Assembly (NCBI GenBank): GCA_030592225.1
Contig: JAUVJT010000060.1
Location: forward strand, 1 to 10,819
Direction: 5' to 3'
Origin: Candidatus Stahliibacteriota bacterium
GTDB taxonomy: Bacteria; Hydrothermota; Tepidihabitantia; B3-TA06
Length of the DNA: 10,819 bases
Positions 1 through 5,912 of the stretch are shown in pieces. Every line of letters begins with the position of its first letter. Position 1 is the first letter of the stretch. The position numbers and the translations under genes were made by a program. The notes under the pieces are model-generated. The model searched no databases. It had not been told where the DNA came from and worked only from the letters and a program-made list of their open reading frames with translations.

Positions 1-93
1 AACCGCAAGCAAATCATCTGACTTCACCCACAGGGAGTAAAGCTCAGGACCCAGCCTGCGGTTCTCAAGTAGAGTCGCTCGATACCTCTTCAT
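1..93 (-). CDS. N-terminus of PyrK-like FAD/2Fe-2S electron-transfer subunit (partial, runs off left edge)
   Basis: An open frame of 31 codons begins at ATG 91-93 and runs off the left edge. It reads MKRYRATLLENRR, then LGPELYSLWVKSDDLLAV. This resembles the first beta strands of the ferredoxin-reductase-type FAD domain of PyrK, the dihydroorotate dehydrogenase B electron-transfer subunit, where a pattern like 'xxNRExxxxIYxLxLxxP' precedes the PGQF motif. PyrK passes electrons from the PyrD flavin to NAD. Other members of the superfamily, such as a sulfhydrogenase gamma or NfnA-like subunit, start the same way and cannot be excluded from 31 residues. The frame overlaps the end of the TPR reading frame (stop at 65) by 29 bases, and no strong ribosome-binding site precedes the ATG, which suggests translational coupling. 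The call rests on the residue pattern only. Confidence 0.5.
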   Translation of the reverse strand, partial: MKRYRATLLENRRLGPELYSLWVKSDDLLAV

Positions 94-622
94 AACCAAG
101 AAGCTGGCGGGCCTCTTCAGCCGCTTTGCTTTCAGGGTAGAGCCGTAGCAGACTATCTAAATCCTGCCCCCACAGCGTGTCATTCAACCGATATTTTTTT
201 AACCACACGATTCCGTAAAGCGCCTTGGGGGCGTATTCGCTCTCCGGATAGGCATCAACGACCCTGATATACTCCTGCAGGGCGCGCCCAAAGTCCCCGA
301 AACTCAGAAAATATTCCTCGGCAAGCTTGAACTGTTCCCGGGCCGGATCAACCTCAGTACTGTCGGTTGAATCGGGCTCGGCAACACGCGCCTGCAGAAG
401 TGATTTCTTGAACTGGGCGAGTGAAACGTAGTCGGAGCGTTTCTCATGGGTTACAACCGTGTCGTAGTACGCAAGAGCAAGATCGGGTTTTTCCTGAATT
501 TCATAAAGGCTTGCCAGGATAAAAAAAGCCTCTCCCCTGTGATCTCCCCGCGGAATCTCTACGAGTAGTTTTTCTGCCCTGACGCTATCGCCTTCGGCAA
601 GCTCTATCTTGGCCGTCAACAA
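65..622 (-). CDS. C-terminal half of the TPR lipoprotein, separated by an in-frame TAA
   Basis: 185 codons from a TTG start. The protein is built of helical TPR-like repeats: AFFILASLYEIQEKPDLALAYY near residues 32-53, AREQFKLAEEYFLSFGDFGRALQEY near 94-118, and a closing repeat with YPESEYAPKALYGIVWLKK, which is typical of the C-terminal end of such lipoproteins. It has no signal peptide of its own, so as a separate protein it would stay in the cytoplasm. It lies in exactly the same reading frame as the gene upstream: the seven codons between the TAA at 644-646 and this TTG are open (DVDERGD), and the TPR helix pattern runs through the stop without a gap. The purine-rich GAGCGGGG 4 bases before the TTG is a poor Shine-Dalgarno. 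The likelier reading is that this is the back half of one interrupted gene. A coupled separate ORF is the alternative. Confidence 0.6.
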   Translation of the reverse strand: MLTAKIELAEGDSVRAEKLLVEIPRGDHRGEAFFILASLYEIQEKPDLALAYYDTVVTHEKRSDYVSLAQFKKSLLQARVAEPDSTDSTEVDPAREQFKLAEEYFLSFGDFGRALQEYIRVVDAYPESEYAPKALYGIVWLKKYRLNDTLWGQDLDSLLRLYPESKAAEEARQLLGYEEVSSDST

Positions 623-643
623 GTCGCCCCGCTCGTCAACGTC

Positions 644-1471
644 TTATATGTAAATCCCTTTCATTTTCTTCAACGTGCGACGCGACGCAGGGTAGTTTTT
701 TTGAAAATAATAAAGATCTGCCAGCGTAAAGAAACGTTGGAGGTTCTCCTTAGAGGTCTCGGCACGCTTGAGATAACGTTCATAGGTCCCAATCGCCGAA
801 AGCGTATCCCCGCCGGCAAGCTCTATTTCCGCCAGGTGCAGCCTCGCGTCGCCGGCAAACTCGCCCCGTGGGTAAGTATCGAGGAAATCCTTAAACGCAC
901 TGCTCGCGCCATCCCAATCCTCTTCTTTCTTAAAAGCCAGGGACCAATGAAAACGTGCATCCGCGCCGAAACGTCTCGAGGCGAACATCTGCTGAAGAGC
1001 CAGGCGTCCTTCGGAGTACTGCTTTAGTTCAATAAAAGTCAATGCGTAGTAGTAACCGGCTTCCTCAGTGAACGGACTCGCTGAAAAGTGGTTGAGAAAT
1101 CCCTCGAACTGGACAGCTGACTTCTCGTAGTTTCTCATCCAGTAGTAATTCATCGCAATGAGGAAAAACGCGTCGTCCACCCAGTGGGAATCGGCATAAT
1201 CGCGCGCTACGATTACCGCCTTTTCAAGCGATTTCTTGAATTCTTGTTTGCCTGCACCTTTTTTTACCTCCTCCTTTTTCAATCCCTGCTTGTAATAACG
1301 TTCGGCGTTGTAAAAGGTATTAAAGTAGGCGCATCCAGCCGAGGTAATGATTATTCCCATGAGAACAATCGCTGGAAACAGCAAGCGCCTTAACGTGCCT
1401 ATCAAACTGAGACGGGCGCTTTTAACCGCCGCGCACTTGCGTTCCTGCAGTTTTTTTAAGACTACCCCCAT
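644..1471 (-). CDS. TPR outer-membrane lipoprotein, N-terminal part (ends at an in-frame TAA)
   Basis: 275 residues. A basic N-terminal region is followed by a hydrophobic stretch (about residues 30-45) and a lipobox SAGC with the lipid-attachment Cys at 47. The following AYFNTFYNAERYY is a characteristic opening of TPR lipoproteins in FCB-type bacteria. Helical repeats follow: WVDDAFFLIAMNYYWMRNYEKSAVQF, SPFTEEAGYYYALTFIELKQY and later copies with YPRGEFAGDARLHLAE, resembling BamD/YbgF-style repeats. The likely role is a scaffold on the periplasmic face of the outer membrane; the partner is unknown. The ATG at 1471 sits 9 bases after the pheS stop with a weak AGG. A TTG at residue 23 would give a more usual 25-residue signal peptide. 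The protein ends at TAA 644-646 in the middle of the repeat series, and the same frame goes on for a further 192 codons, so the gene may be a nonsense-interrupted long form of about 468 codons. Confidence 0.75.
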   Translation of the reverse strand: MGVVLKKLQERKCAAVKSARLSLIGTLRRLLFPAIVLMGIIITSAGCAYFNTFYNAERYYKQGLKKEEVKKGAGKQEFKKSLEKAVIVARDYADSHWVDDAFFLIAMNYYWMRNYEKSAVQFEGFLNHFSASPFTEEAGYYYALTFIELKQYSEGRLALQQMFASRRFGADARFHWSLAFKKEEDWDGASSAFKDFLDTYPRGEFAGDARLHLAEIELAGGDTLSAIGTYERYLKRAETSKENLQRFFTLADLYYFQKNYPASRRTLKKMKGIYI

Positions 1472-1480
1472 AGACGAAAC

Positions 1481-2503
1481 CTACCATGCCTCACGGAACT
1501 GGCTGAGAAACCGGATATCGTTGGAGTAAAAATGACGAATGTCATCTATACGATAATGAATCATCGCGACCCTTTCTATCCCCATGCCGAAAGCGAACCC
1601 GGTGAATTTCTCCGGGTCGTATCCAACGTTGCGCAGCACCTGGGGGTGAACCATCCCGCATCCCAGAATCTCCAACCAGCCGGTATGGGAACAAACACTA
1701 CAGCCTTTCCCCCCGCATATGACGCAGGAAATGGAAAGCTCCGCCGACGGTTCGGTGAACGGGAAATAGGAGGGCGAAAACCGGGTGCGGATATCGGTCC
1801 CGAACATCTCCTGGGAGAAAACTTCCAGCGTACCCTTGAGATCTGCCAGGCTGACATCCTCATCCACGTAAAGACCTTCTGCCTGGTAGAACGCAGGGGA
1901 GTGGGAGGCATCGAACGCGTCGCGCCGGTACACCCGGCCCGGAGCAATCACCCTGACCGGCGGCTTGCGCTTTTCCATAACCCTTATCTGGACCGGCGAG
2001 GTGTGGGAACGCAGCAGTAATCCGCCGGGCAGGTAAAAGTTGCCGAACATCTCGCCTCGGGCCGGATGCCCTTCAGGGATATTCAGCGCCTCAAAGTTAT
2101 ACCACTCGCTTTCAACTTCCGGACCCAGAATCTCCTCAAATCCCATACCGGTAAAGATATCCACGATACGATCGGTTACAATCGTCAAGGGATGCTTGGA
2201 CCCGATGAAACGCCTGCGACCGGGCAAGGTAAGATCGATCCCGGCCTTTGCCGATTGTGTATCGAGGTCGGCCAGGCGTTTACTGAAGGCATCCGTCAAC
2301 TCGTTTTTTACAACGTTAGCCGCCTGTCCCACGCTGCGTTTTTCCGCATCGTCCAGATCCTTGAGGGATCGCAGCACTTCAGTGAGCGCTCCCGCTTTAC
2401 GTCCCAGATAGCGAACCCTCAATTCCTCAAGCTCTACGATGCTGCACGCCCCGGCTATCGCTTTTAGAGCCTGGTTCTTAAGAAGCGCTAGCCTTTCCTG
2501 CAT
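1481..2503 (-). CDS. pheS: phenylalanyl-tRNA synthetase alpha subunit
   Basis: 340 residues, full length for the family. PheS pairs with PheT to charge tRNA-Phe with phenylalanine in the cytoplasm. Residues 1-95 form the coiled-coil tRNA-binding arm. The class II core follows: NFEALNIPEGHPAR (136-149), RSHTSPVQIR (165-174), VYRRDAFDASHSPAFYQAEG (191-210), the phenylalanine-binding FPFTEPSAE (247-255), and motif 3 GMGIERVAM (306-314). A four-cysteine insert, Cys260-x2-Cys263-x4-Cys268-x2-Cys271, sits just before the GW.EILG segment and looks like a small zinc-binding knuckle of the kind found in some bacterial PheS. The ATG at 2503 lies inside rplT (26-base overlap) behind GGAAGG. pheT is not downstream as it usually would be: the next gene is a TPR lipoprotein. 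Confidence 0.97.
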   Translation of the reverse strand: MQERLALLKNQALKAIAGACSIVELEELRVRYLGRKAGALTEVLRSLKDLDDAEKRSVGQAANVVKNELTDAFSKRLADLDTQSAKAGIDLTLPGRRRFIGSKHPLTIVTDRIVDIFTGMGFEEILGPEVESEWYNFEALNIPEGHPARGEMFGNFYLPGGLLLRSHTSPVQIRVMEKRKPPVRVIAPGRVYRRDAFDASHSPAFYQAEGLYVDEDVSLADLKGTLEVFSQEMFGTDIRTRFSPSYFPFTEPSAELSISCVICGGKGCSVCSHTGWLEILGCGMVHPQVLRNVGYDPEKFTGFAFGMGIERVAMIHYRIDDIRHFYSNDIRFLSQFREAW

Positions 2504-2855
2504 CGAGGCCTTCCTTCACCTTGGCGGCGATAACGGCAAAATCATCGGGGTTCTCAATCGCAAGCTGGGCAAGTACCTTGCGGGAGATATTAATTTCTTC
2601 TTGCTTGAGACCGTAGATAAAACGGCTGTAGTTAAGTCCCAGCGGTCTGAGCGCTGCACTGATGCGAATATTCCAAAGCGCACGCATTTCGCGCTTTTTG
2701 CGCCTGCGATCTCGATAGCTCGTATTCCAGGCTTTCTGAACGGCGCCGCGTATGGTTCGGGTCAGTCGATGTCTGCCTCCCCAATACCCTTTCGCATTAT
2801 CTCGCCATTTCTTTATCCTGGCATGATGCGCAGGTCCTGCTTTAACTCGTGCCAT
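2478..2855 (-). CDS. rplT: 50S ribosomal protein L20
   Basis: 125 residues against about 118 for typical L20, the extra being a short Ala/Ser-rich tail (DAGKASAS). L20 binds 23S rRNA early and is needed for 50S assembly. In well-studied bacteria it also represses its own operon by binding the mRNA. The sequence shows the conserved MARVK start, AKGYWGGRHRLTR, the very basic YRDRRRKKREMRALWNIRI, and the globular LNYSRFIYGLK domain. The start is behind a good ribosome-binding site (AAGGAG, 5 bases before ATG) and 25 bases after the end of rpmI. The 3' end overlaps the pheS start by 26 bases in another frame, so pheS translation is probably coupled to rplT. Confidence 0.97.
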   Translation of the reverse strand: MARVKAGPAHHARIKKWRDNAKGYWGGRHRLTRTIRGAVQKAWNTSYRDRRRKKREMRALWNIRISAALRPLGLNYSRFIYGLKQEEINISRKVLAQLAIENPDDFAVIAAKVKEGLDAGKASAS

Positions 2856-2880
2856 TGGTTCTCCTTGTCACTAAATCTTT

Positions 2881-3090
2881 CTATTTACTCCGCCCGACCT
2901 TGGGCAGAAGCCTTTTCATGCGCCTTTCATTTTTCCCCTCTATGGTAGTGGACTGGCGCAGCCTTCGTTTGCGAGTCTTGCTCTTTGATTCCAGCAGGTG
3001 GCTGTGCCCGGACTTGTACCGTTTCAGCTTCCCCCTGCCGGTCACCTTTACCCGCTTGGTCAACGAGCTTTTTGTCTTCATCTTAGGCAT
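2881..3090 (-). CDS. rpmI: 50S ribosomal protein L35
   Basis: 69 residues, the usual size. It begins MPKMKTKSSLTKRVKVTG, the L35 signature, continues with the basic GHSHLLESKSKTRKRRLR, and ends near RMKRLLPKVGR. L35 is a small basic protein of the large ribosomal subunit that packs against 23S rRNA. It lies between infC and rplT in the canonical infC-rpmI-rplT order, 41 bases after the infC stop. AAGGAG lies 10 bases upstream of the ATG, slightly far but usable. Stop codon TAG. Confidence 0.97.
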   Translation of the reverse strand: MPKMKTKSSLTKRVKVTGRGKLKRYKSGHSHLLESKSKTRKRRLRQSTTIEGKNERRMKRLLPKVGRSK

Positions 3091-3131
3091 CTTAGTTTCT
3101 CTCCTTACGAATTAATCTTCTTTCCCTAACC

Positions 3132-3875
3132 TTACTCCGCAGGCTCCTCTTTGCTAACCGCAGCTGCGGTCTGTTTAGCCTTCGCTGGCTTTGGCTCAGG
3201 TTTGGCGTCTCCGCTATCCATGGCCTCAACCTTTTCCGCTTTGTCCGCCTTAACCGCCTTATCTGGCTTAACCGCTTTATCCGCCTTGTCCGCAGGCTTC
3301 TTCCTGACCACTTTCTTAACAGAAATCTTGATGGGAACGAACATCGCCTGCCAGGAAAGCCTTGTGGTTCCCTCAAGAAAAGGCCTGCCTTCAAGAGCCG
3401 CTATGTCTTGCAGTTTCTCCTGAATACGGTCTATCCTATCCGTTCCGCGATCCTTGTGAACCACCTCGCGGCCTCTCAGTCTCAACGTTACCTTTACGCG
3501 ATCCTTTGCTCCCAGAAATTCTCGCATCTTGCGTATCTTGGTATCAAAGTCATGCTCGCTGATTTTTAACGTCAGCCGCATCTGGCGAACGGATACGGTA
3601 TGCTGATGCTTCTTGGCCTCTTGCTGTTTTGCCTTTTCTTCATACAGGAACTTCCCGTAATCAAGTATCCGGCAAACCGGGGGATCTGAACTGGGCGAAA
3701 TCTCAACCAGATCAAACCCCTGGGCTGAAGCCATTCGCATTGCTTCCCTGATGGGAAGAATACCTATCATTTTTTTGTCCATGCCGACAACTCGCACGTA
3801 ATCGGCTCTTATCTCGTAATTAATACGATGACGTCGTTTTGGCTTGGGCGGGGGGCCGGTAAAACGTCTTCTAAT
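3132..3875 (-). CDS. infC: translation initiation factor IF-3, with probable AUU start
   Basis: 247 residues from the ATT at 3873-3875. IF-3 binds the 30S subunit, checks start codons and keeps subunits apart. Conserved parts include RINYEIRADYVRVVG (residues 17-31), GFDLVEISP, PPVCRILDYGKFLYEE, and the C-domain VKVTLRLRGREVVHKDRG. A GTG at 3797 would cut off the universally conserved IN-EIRA segment, so the start must lie upstream. The frame is open back to a TAG at 3876-3878, and the only well-placed start is the ATT right after it, 5 bases from a perfect GGAGGT. AUU is the known start of E. coli infC, where IF-3 discriminates against its own start codon and so regulates itself; the same control is inferred here. 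Residues about 194-247 are an extra Lys/Ala/Asp-rich tail beyond the normal IF-3 end. Confidence 0.95.
   Translation of the reverse strand: MRRRFTGPPPKPKRRHRINYEIRADYVRVVGMDKKMIGILPIREAMRMASAQGFDLVEISPSSDPPVCRILDYGKFLYEEKAKQQEAKKHQHTVSVRQMRLTLKISEHDFDTKIRKMREFLGAKDRVKVTLRLRGREVVHKDRGTDRIDRIQEKLQDIAALEGRPFLEGTTRLSWQAMFVPIKISVKKVVRKKPADKADKAVKPDKAVKADKAEKVEAMDSGDAKPEPKPAKAKQTAAAVSKEEPAE
3231..3290 (-). repeat. degenerate tandem repeat encoding the DKA-rich tail of IF-3
   Basis: The end of infC contains imperfect repeats of Lys-Ala-Asp codons giving DKADKAVKPDKAVKADKAEK (in 221-residue numbering from the GTG, 170-189). The unit is roughly DKAVK plus A or P, about 18 bases, seen on the plus strand as recurring ccgcctt/ccgcttt words. 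Such low-complexity tracts change length by slippage. It encodes a flexible, highly charged tail outside the IF-3 fold. Confidence 0.7.
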
Positions 3876-3886
3876 CTATCACCTCC
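3873..3886 (-). promoter_or_regulatory. infC ribosome-binding site embedded in the thrS stop, with AUU start
   Basis: On the minus strand, GGAGGT (3886-3881) is made from the last two Arg codons of thrS (CGG AGG) and the first base of its TGA stop. A TAG follows and then ATT at 3875-3873. The spacing of 5 bases between GGAGGT and ATT is optimal. Ribosomes finishing thrS stop directly on the infC start, which implies coupling. The AUU start is inferred from the conserved N-terminus and this spacing. Confidence 0.8.
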
Positions 3887-5774
3887 GTTGTTTGATTTCT
3901 TTTTTTAAAAGCTTAAGCATCTCTTTCAGGGAGAACGTTCCCAAATCGCCCTCGCCGTGTCGGCGCAGGGTAAGCGTGCCTTCTTTGGCCTCTTTTGCTC
4001 CCAGCACCACCATGTAGGGAACCTTCTGGGTCTCAAACTTGCGTATCTTTGCGCCAATCTTATCGGCTGAAAATTCTGTCACCACCCTGATCCCTTCGTC
4101 GATAAGGTCCGCCGCCACCTCGGCTGCATACTCGGAGGCAGCATCGGTAACCGTAAGCACCGCCGCCTGATAGGGAGACAGCCACAGCGGGAAATTGCCC
4201 TTGTAGAACTCGATAAGCCCTCCGATAAACCGCTCCATGGAACCGAGAACTGCACGGTGTATCACCCTCACTTCATGCTCTGCCCCATCCTCTCCCACGT
4301 ACGTCAAGCCGAACCGCTCAGGCAAATTGAAGTCGAACTGGATGGTAGACGCCTGCCAGGAGCGCCCCAGGGCATCGAGAAGCTTTATGTCAATCTTGGG
4401 ACCGTAGAACGCTGCCTCGCCAATCATGGATTTGTAGGGTACTCCTTTGTCTGCAAGTACTCCTTCGAGAATCTTTTGCGCCTCTTCCCACTTGTCCGGA
4501 GTGCCGGCATATTTATCACGCTTATCCGGATCCCACAGCGAAAGTTCCACCTTGATATCGGAGTAGCCGAAGGCATCAATCATATACAGACATAAATCGA
4601 GCACGTCCGCCACCTCATCGGAAGCCTGCCGGGGTGTGCAAAAGATATGGGCATCGTCAATGGTAAAACCACGCACGCGGAGCAACCCCTGGACGACTCC
4701 GGAGCGTTCGTAGCGGTATACCGTGCCCAATTCGGCATAACGAAGGGGCAACTCACGGTAGCTGTGCTTTGTCGAGCGATACAGCATCATATGACCGGGA
4801 CAGTTCATGGGCCTGATGGCGTACTCGTGATCCTCGATGGTAGTAAAGTACATGTTCTCCTTGTAATAATCGTAGTGCCCGGAGATTTTCCACAGTTCGG
4901 CACGAGCGATATGCGGAGAGGTCACAAGCTGATAGCCCCGTTTGAGATGCTCGGCGGTCCAGAAATCTTCGATGACCTTGCGCAGGATGGTGCCTTTGGG
5001 TTTCCACAAGATAAGACCCGGCCCCACCTCCTCGAAGATGGCAAACAAATCCAATGTACGGTTAAGAATGCGGTGATCGGCGTCCCTGGCCTCCTGTAGT
5101 TTCAGCAGATGTTCGTCGAGCTGTTCCCTGGTCGGAAAAGAGATACCGTAAATGCGCTGCAGCATCTGGTTTTTCTCATCCCCTCTCCAGTAGGCACCGG
5201 CAACCGAAAGGAGCTTAAAAGCGCCAATCCTGGAGGTATCGTCAAGATGCGGACCCCGGCACAAATCAAGAAAATCGTCCTGTTCGTAAAGACTCACCTC
5301 CTCATCTTCTATCTCCTCAAGAAGCTCGAGCTTAAGGTCTTCACCCATAAATCGGTAGTAATGCTCAAGCTTGGCCTTGGGAAACACGCGGCGTCGGACA
5401 GGCAGGCCTCGCGTGGCCAGCTTGCGCATCTCCCGCTCAATTCTCTTAAGGTCCCGGTCGGTAAACGGTTCGGCAACCTCGAAATCGTAGTAAAATCCGT
5501 TATCGATGGCAGGGCCTATGGCAAGCCTGGCGCGCGGAAACAGCCGTTTGACTGCGTGGGCCATGAGGTGAGAGGTGGAGTGCCAGAATATCTCGCGTCC
5601 TTCCTCATCATCAAACGTAAGCCAGCGAACCTCGGCGCCTTGCTTTAATGAAGTGGCAAGGTCAACCGGATTACCGTTCAGTATCGCGGCAAGCGCACCT
5701 TGGGGAGCCAGATCGCGAAGACGAACCCCGTCTTCAACGTCATGCGAAACGCCGTCAAGCGTAATTTTCACCAT
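3879..5774 (-). CDS. thrS: threonyl-tRNA synthetase
   Basis: 631 residues, full length. It charges tRNA-Thr and edits mischarged Ser-tRNA-Thr. Domains in order: TGS (about 1-55), the editing domain with His69-x3-His73 and Cys172-x3-His176, the class II catalytic core (about 240-525), and the anticodon-binding domain (about 535-631). The zinc ligands of the active site are visible: Cys325 in MNCPGHMM, His376 in DDAHIFC and His506 in VIHRAVLGS. Motif 2 is YRYERSGVVQGLLRVRGFT. All editing and catalytic residues are present, so it should be fully active. It is the first gene of the operon and translation of infC is coupled to it. The ATG at 5774 has only a weak AGG upstream and lies 9 bases from a probable -10 box, so the mRNA may be leaderless or nearly so. 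There is no room for a T-box or an E. coli-type thrS operator. Confidence 0.98.
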   Translation of the reverse strand: MVKITLDGVSHDVEDGVRLRDLAPQGALAAILNGNPVDLATSLKQGAEVRWLTFDDEEGREIFWHSTSHLMAHAVKRLFPRARLAIGPAIDNGFYYDFEVAEPFTDRDLKRIEREMRKLATRGLPVRRRVFPKAKLEHYYRFMGEDLKLELLEEIEDEEVSLYEQDDFLDLCRGPHLDDTSRIGAFKLLSVAGAYWRGDEKNQMLQRIYGISFPTREQLDEHLLKLQEARDADHRILNRTLDLFAIFEEVGPGLILWKPKGTILRKVIEDFWTAEHLKRGYQLVTSPHIARAELWKISGHYDYYKENMYFTTIEDHEYAIRPMNCPGHMMLYRSTKHSYRELPLRYAELGTVYRYERSGVVQGLLRVRGFTIDDAHIFCTPRQASDEVADVLDLCLYMIDAFGYSDIKVELSLWDPDKRDKYAGTPDKWEEAQKILEGVLADKGVPYKSMIGEAAFYGPKIDIKLLDALGRSWQASTIQFDFNLPERFGLTYVGEDGAEHEVRVIHRAVLGSMERFIGGLIEFYKGNFPLWLSPYQAAVLTVTDAASEYAAEVAADLIDEGIRVVTEFSADKIGAKIRKFETQKVPYMVVLGAKEAKEGTLTLRRHGEGDLGTFSLKEMLKLLKKEIKQRR

Positions 5775-5783
5775 TAGCCTGTA

Positions 5784-5811
5784 AGTCTACGCGATCTAAC
5801 GCTGGTGTCAA
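5784..5811 (-). promoter_or_regulatory. predicted sigma70-type promoter of the thrS operon
   Basis: Minus strand: TTGACA (5811-5806), a 16-base spacer, then TAGACT (5789-5784). The expected transcription start, about 7 bases after the -10 box, falls within 1-3 bases of the thrS ATG at 5774. This would yield a leaderless or nearly leaderless transcript. The -35 is a perfect match; the -10 matches 4 of 6. Confidence 0.55.
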
Positions 5812-5833
5812 CCCAAGCAAGTTGTTGAGGGCT

Positions 5834-5865
5834 AAGGGGATGGCGATTAAATGCGATTACCCCTT
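5834..5865 (+). promoter_or_regulatory. possible regulator-binding site: direct repeat GCGATTA x2 within an inverted repeat
   Basis: GCGATTA occurs at 5843-5849 and 5853-5859, one helical turn apart, ending 4 bases before the -35 box of the FG-GAP gene. The pair is flanked by AAGGGG (5834-5839) and its complement CCCCTT (5860-5865), which runs into the -35. Position and phasing suit a transcriptional activator or response-regulator dimer. No family can be named. Confidence 0.4.
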
Positions 5866-5891
5866 GACAAAGGCAATTAACTTGTTATAGT
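5864..5891 (+). promoter_or_regulatory. predicted sigma70-type promoter of the FG-GAP gene
   Basis: Perfect TTGACA at 5864-5869, a 16-base spacer, and TATAGT (5 of 6) at 5886-5891. Transcription should begin near 5898, leaving a leader of about 15 bases with AGGAGG at 5903-5908, 4 bases before the ATG. Unlike the thrS promoter opposite, this gene has a strong Shine-Dalgarno. Confidence 0.65.
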
Positions 5892-5912
5892 AATATATAA
5901 CTAGGAGGGAAG

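Noticed and set aside
1532..2020. Long plus-strand open frame opposite pheS
   Set aside because: A shadow of pheS, whose conserved class II motifs fill the same stretch on the other strand.
3092..3394. Minus-strand Arg-rich frame overlapping the end of infC
   Set aside because: It is a frame-shifted reading of the Lys-rich infC tail and has no independent start signal.
4647..5648. Several plus-strand open frames opposite thrS
   Set aside because: thrS is complete with all zinc and editing residues; the opposite frames have no motifs and no ribosome-binding sites.
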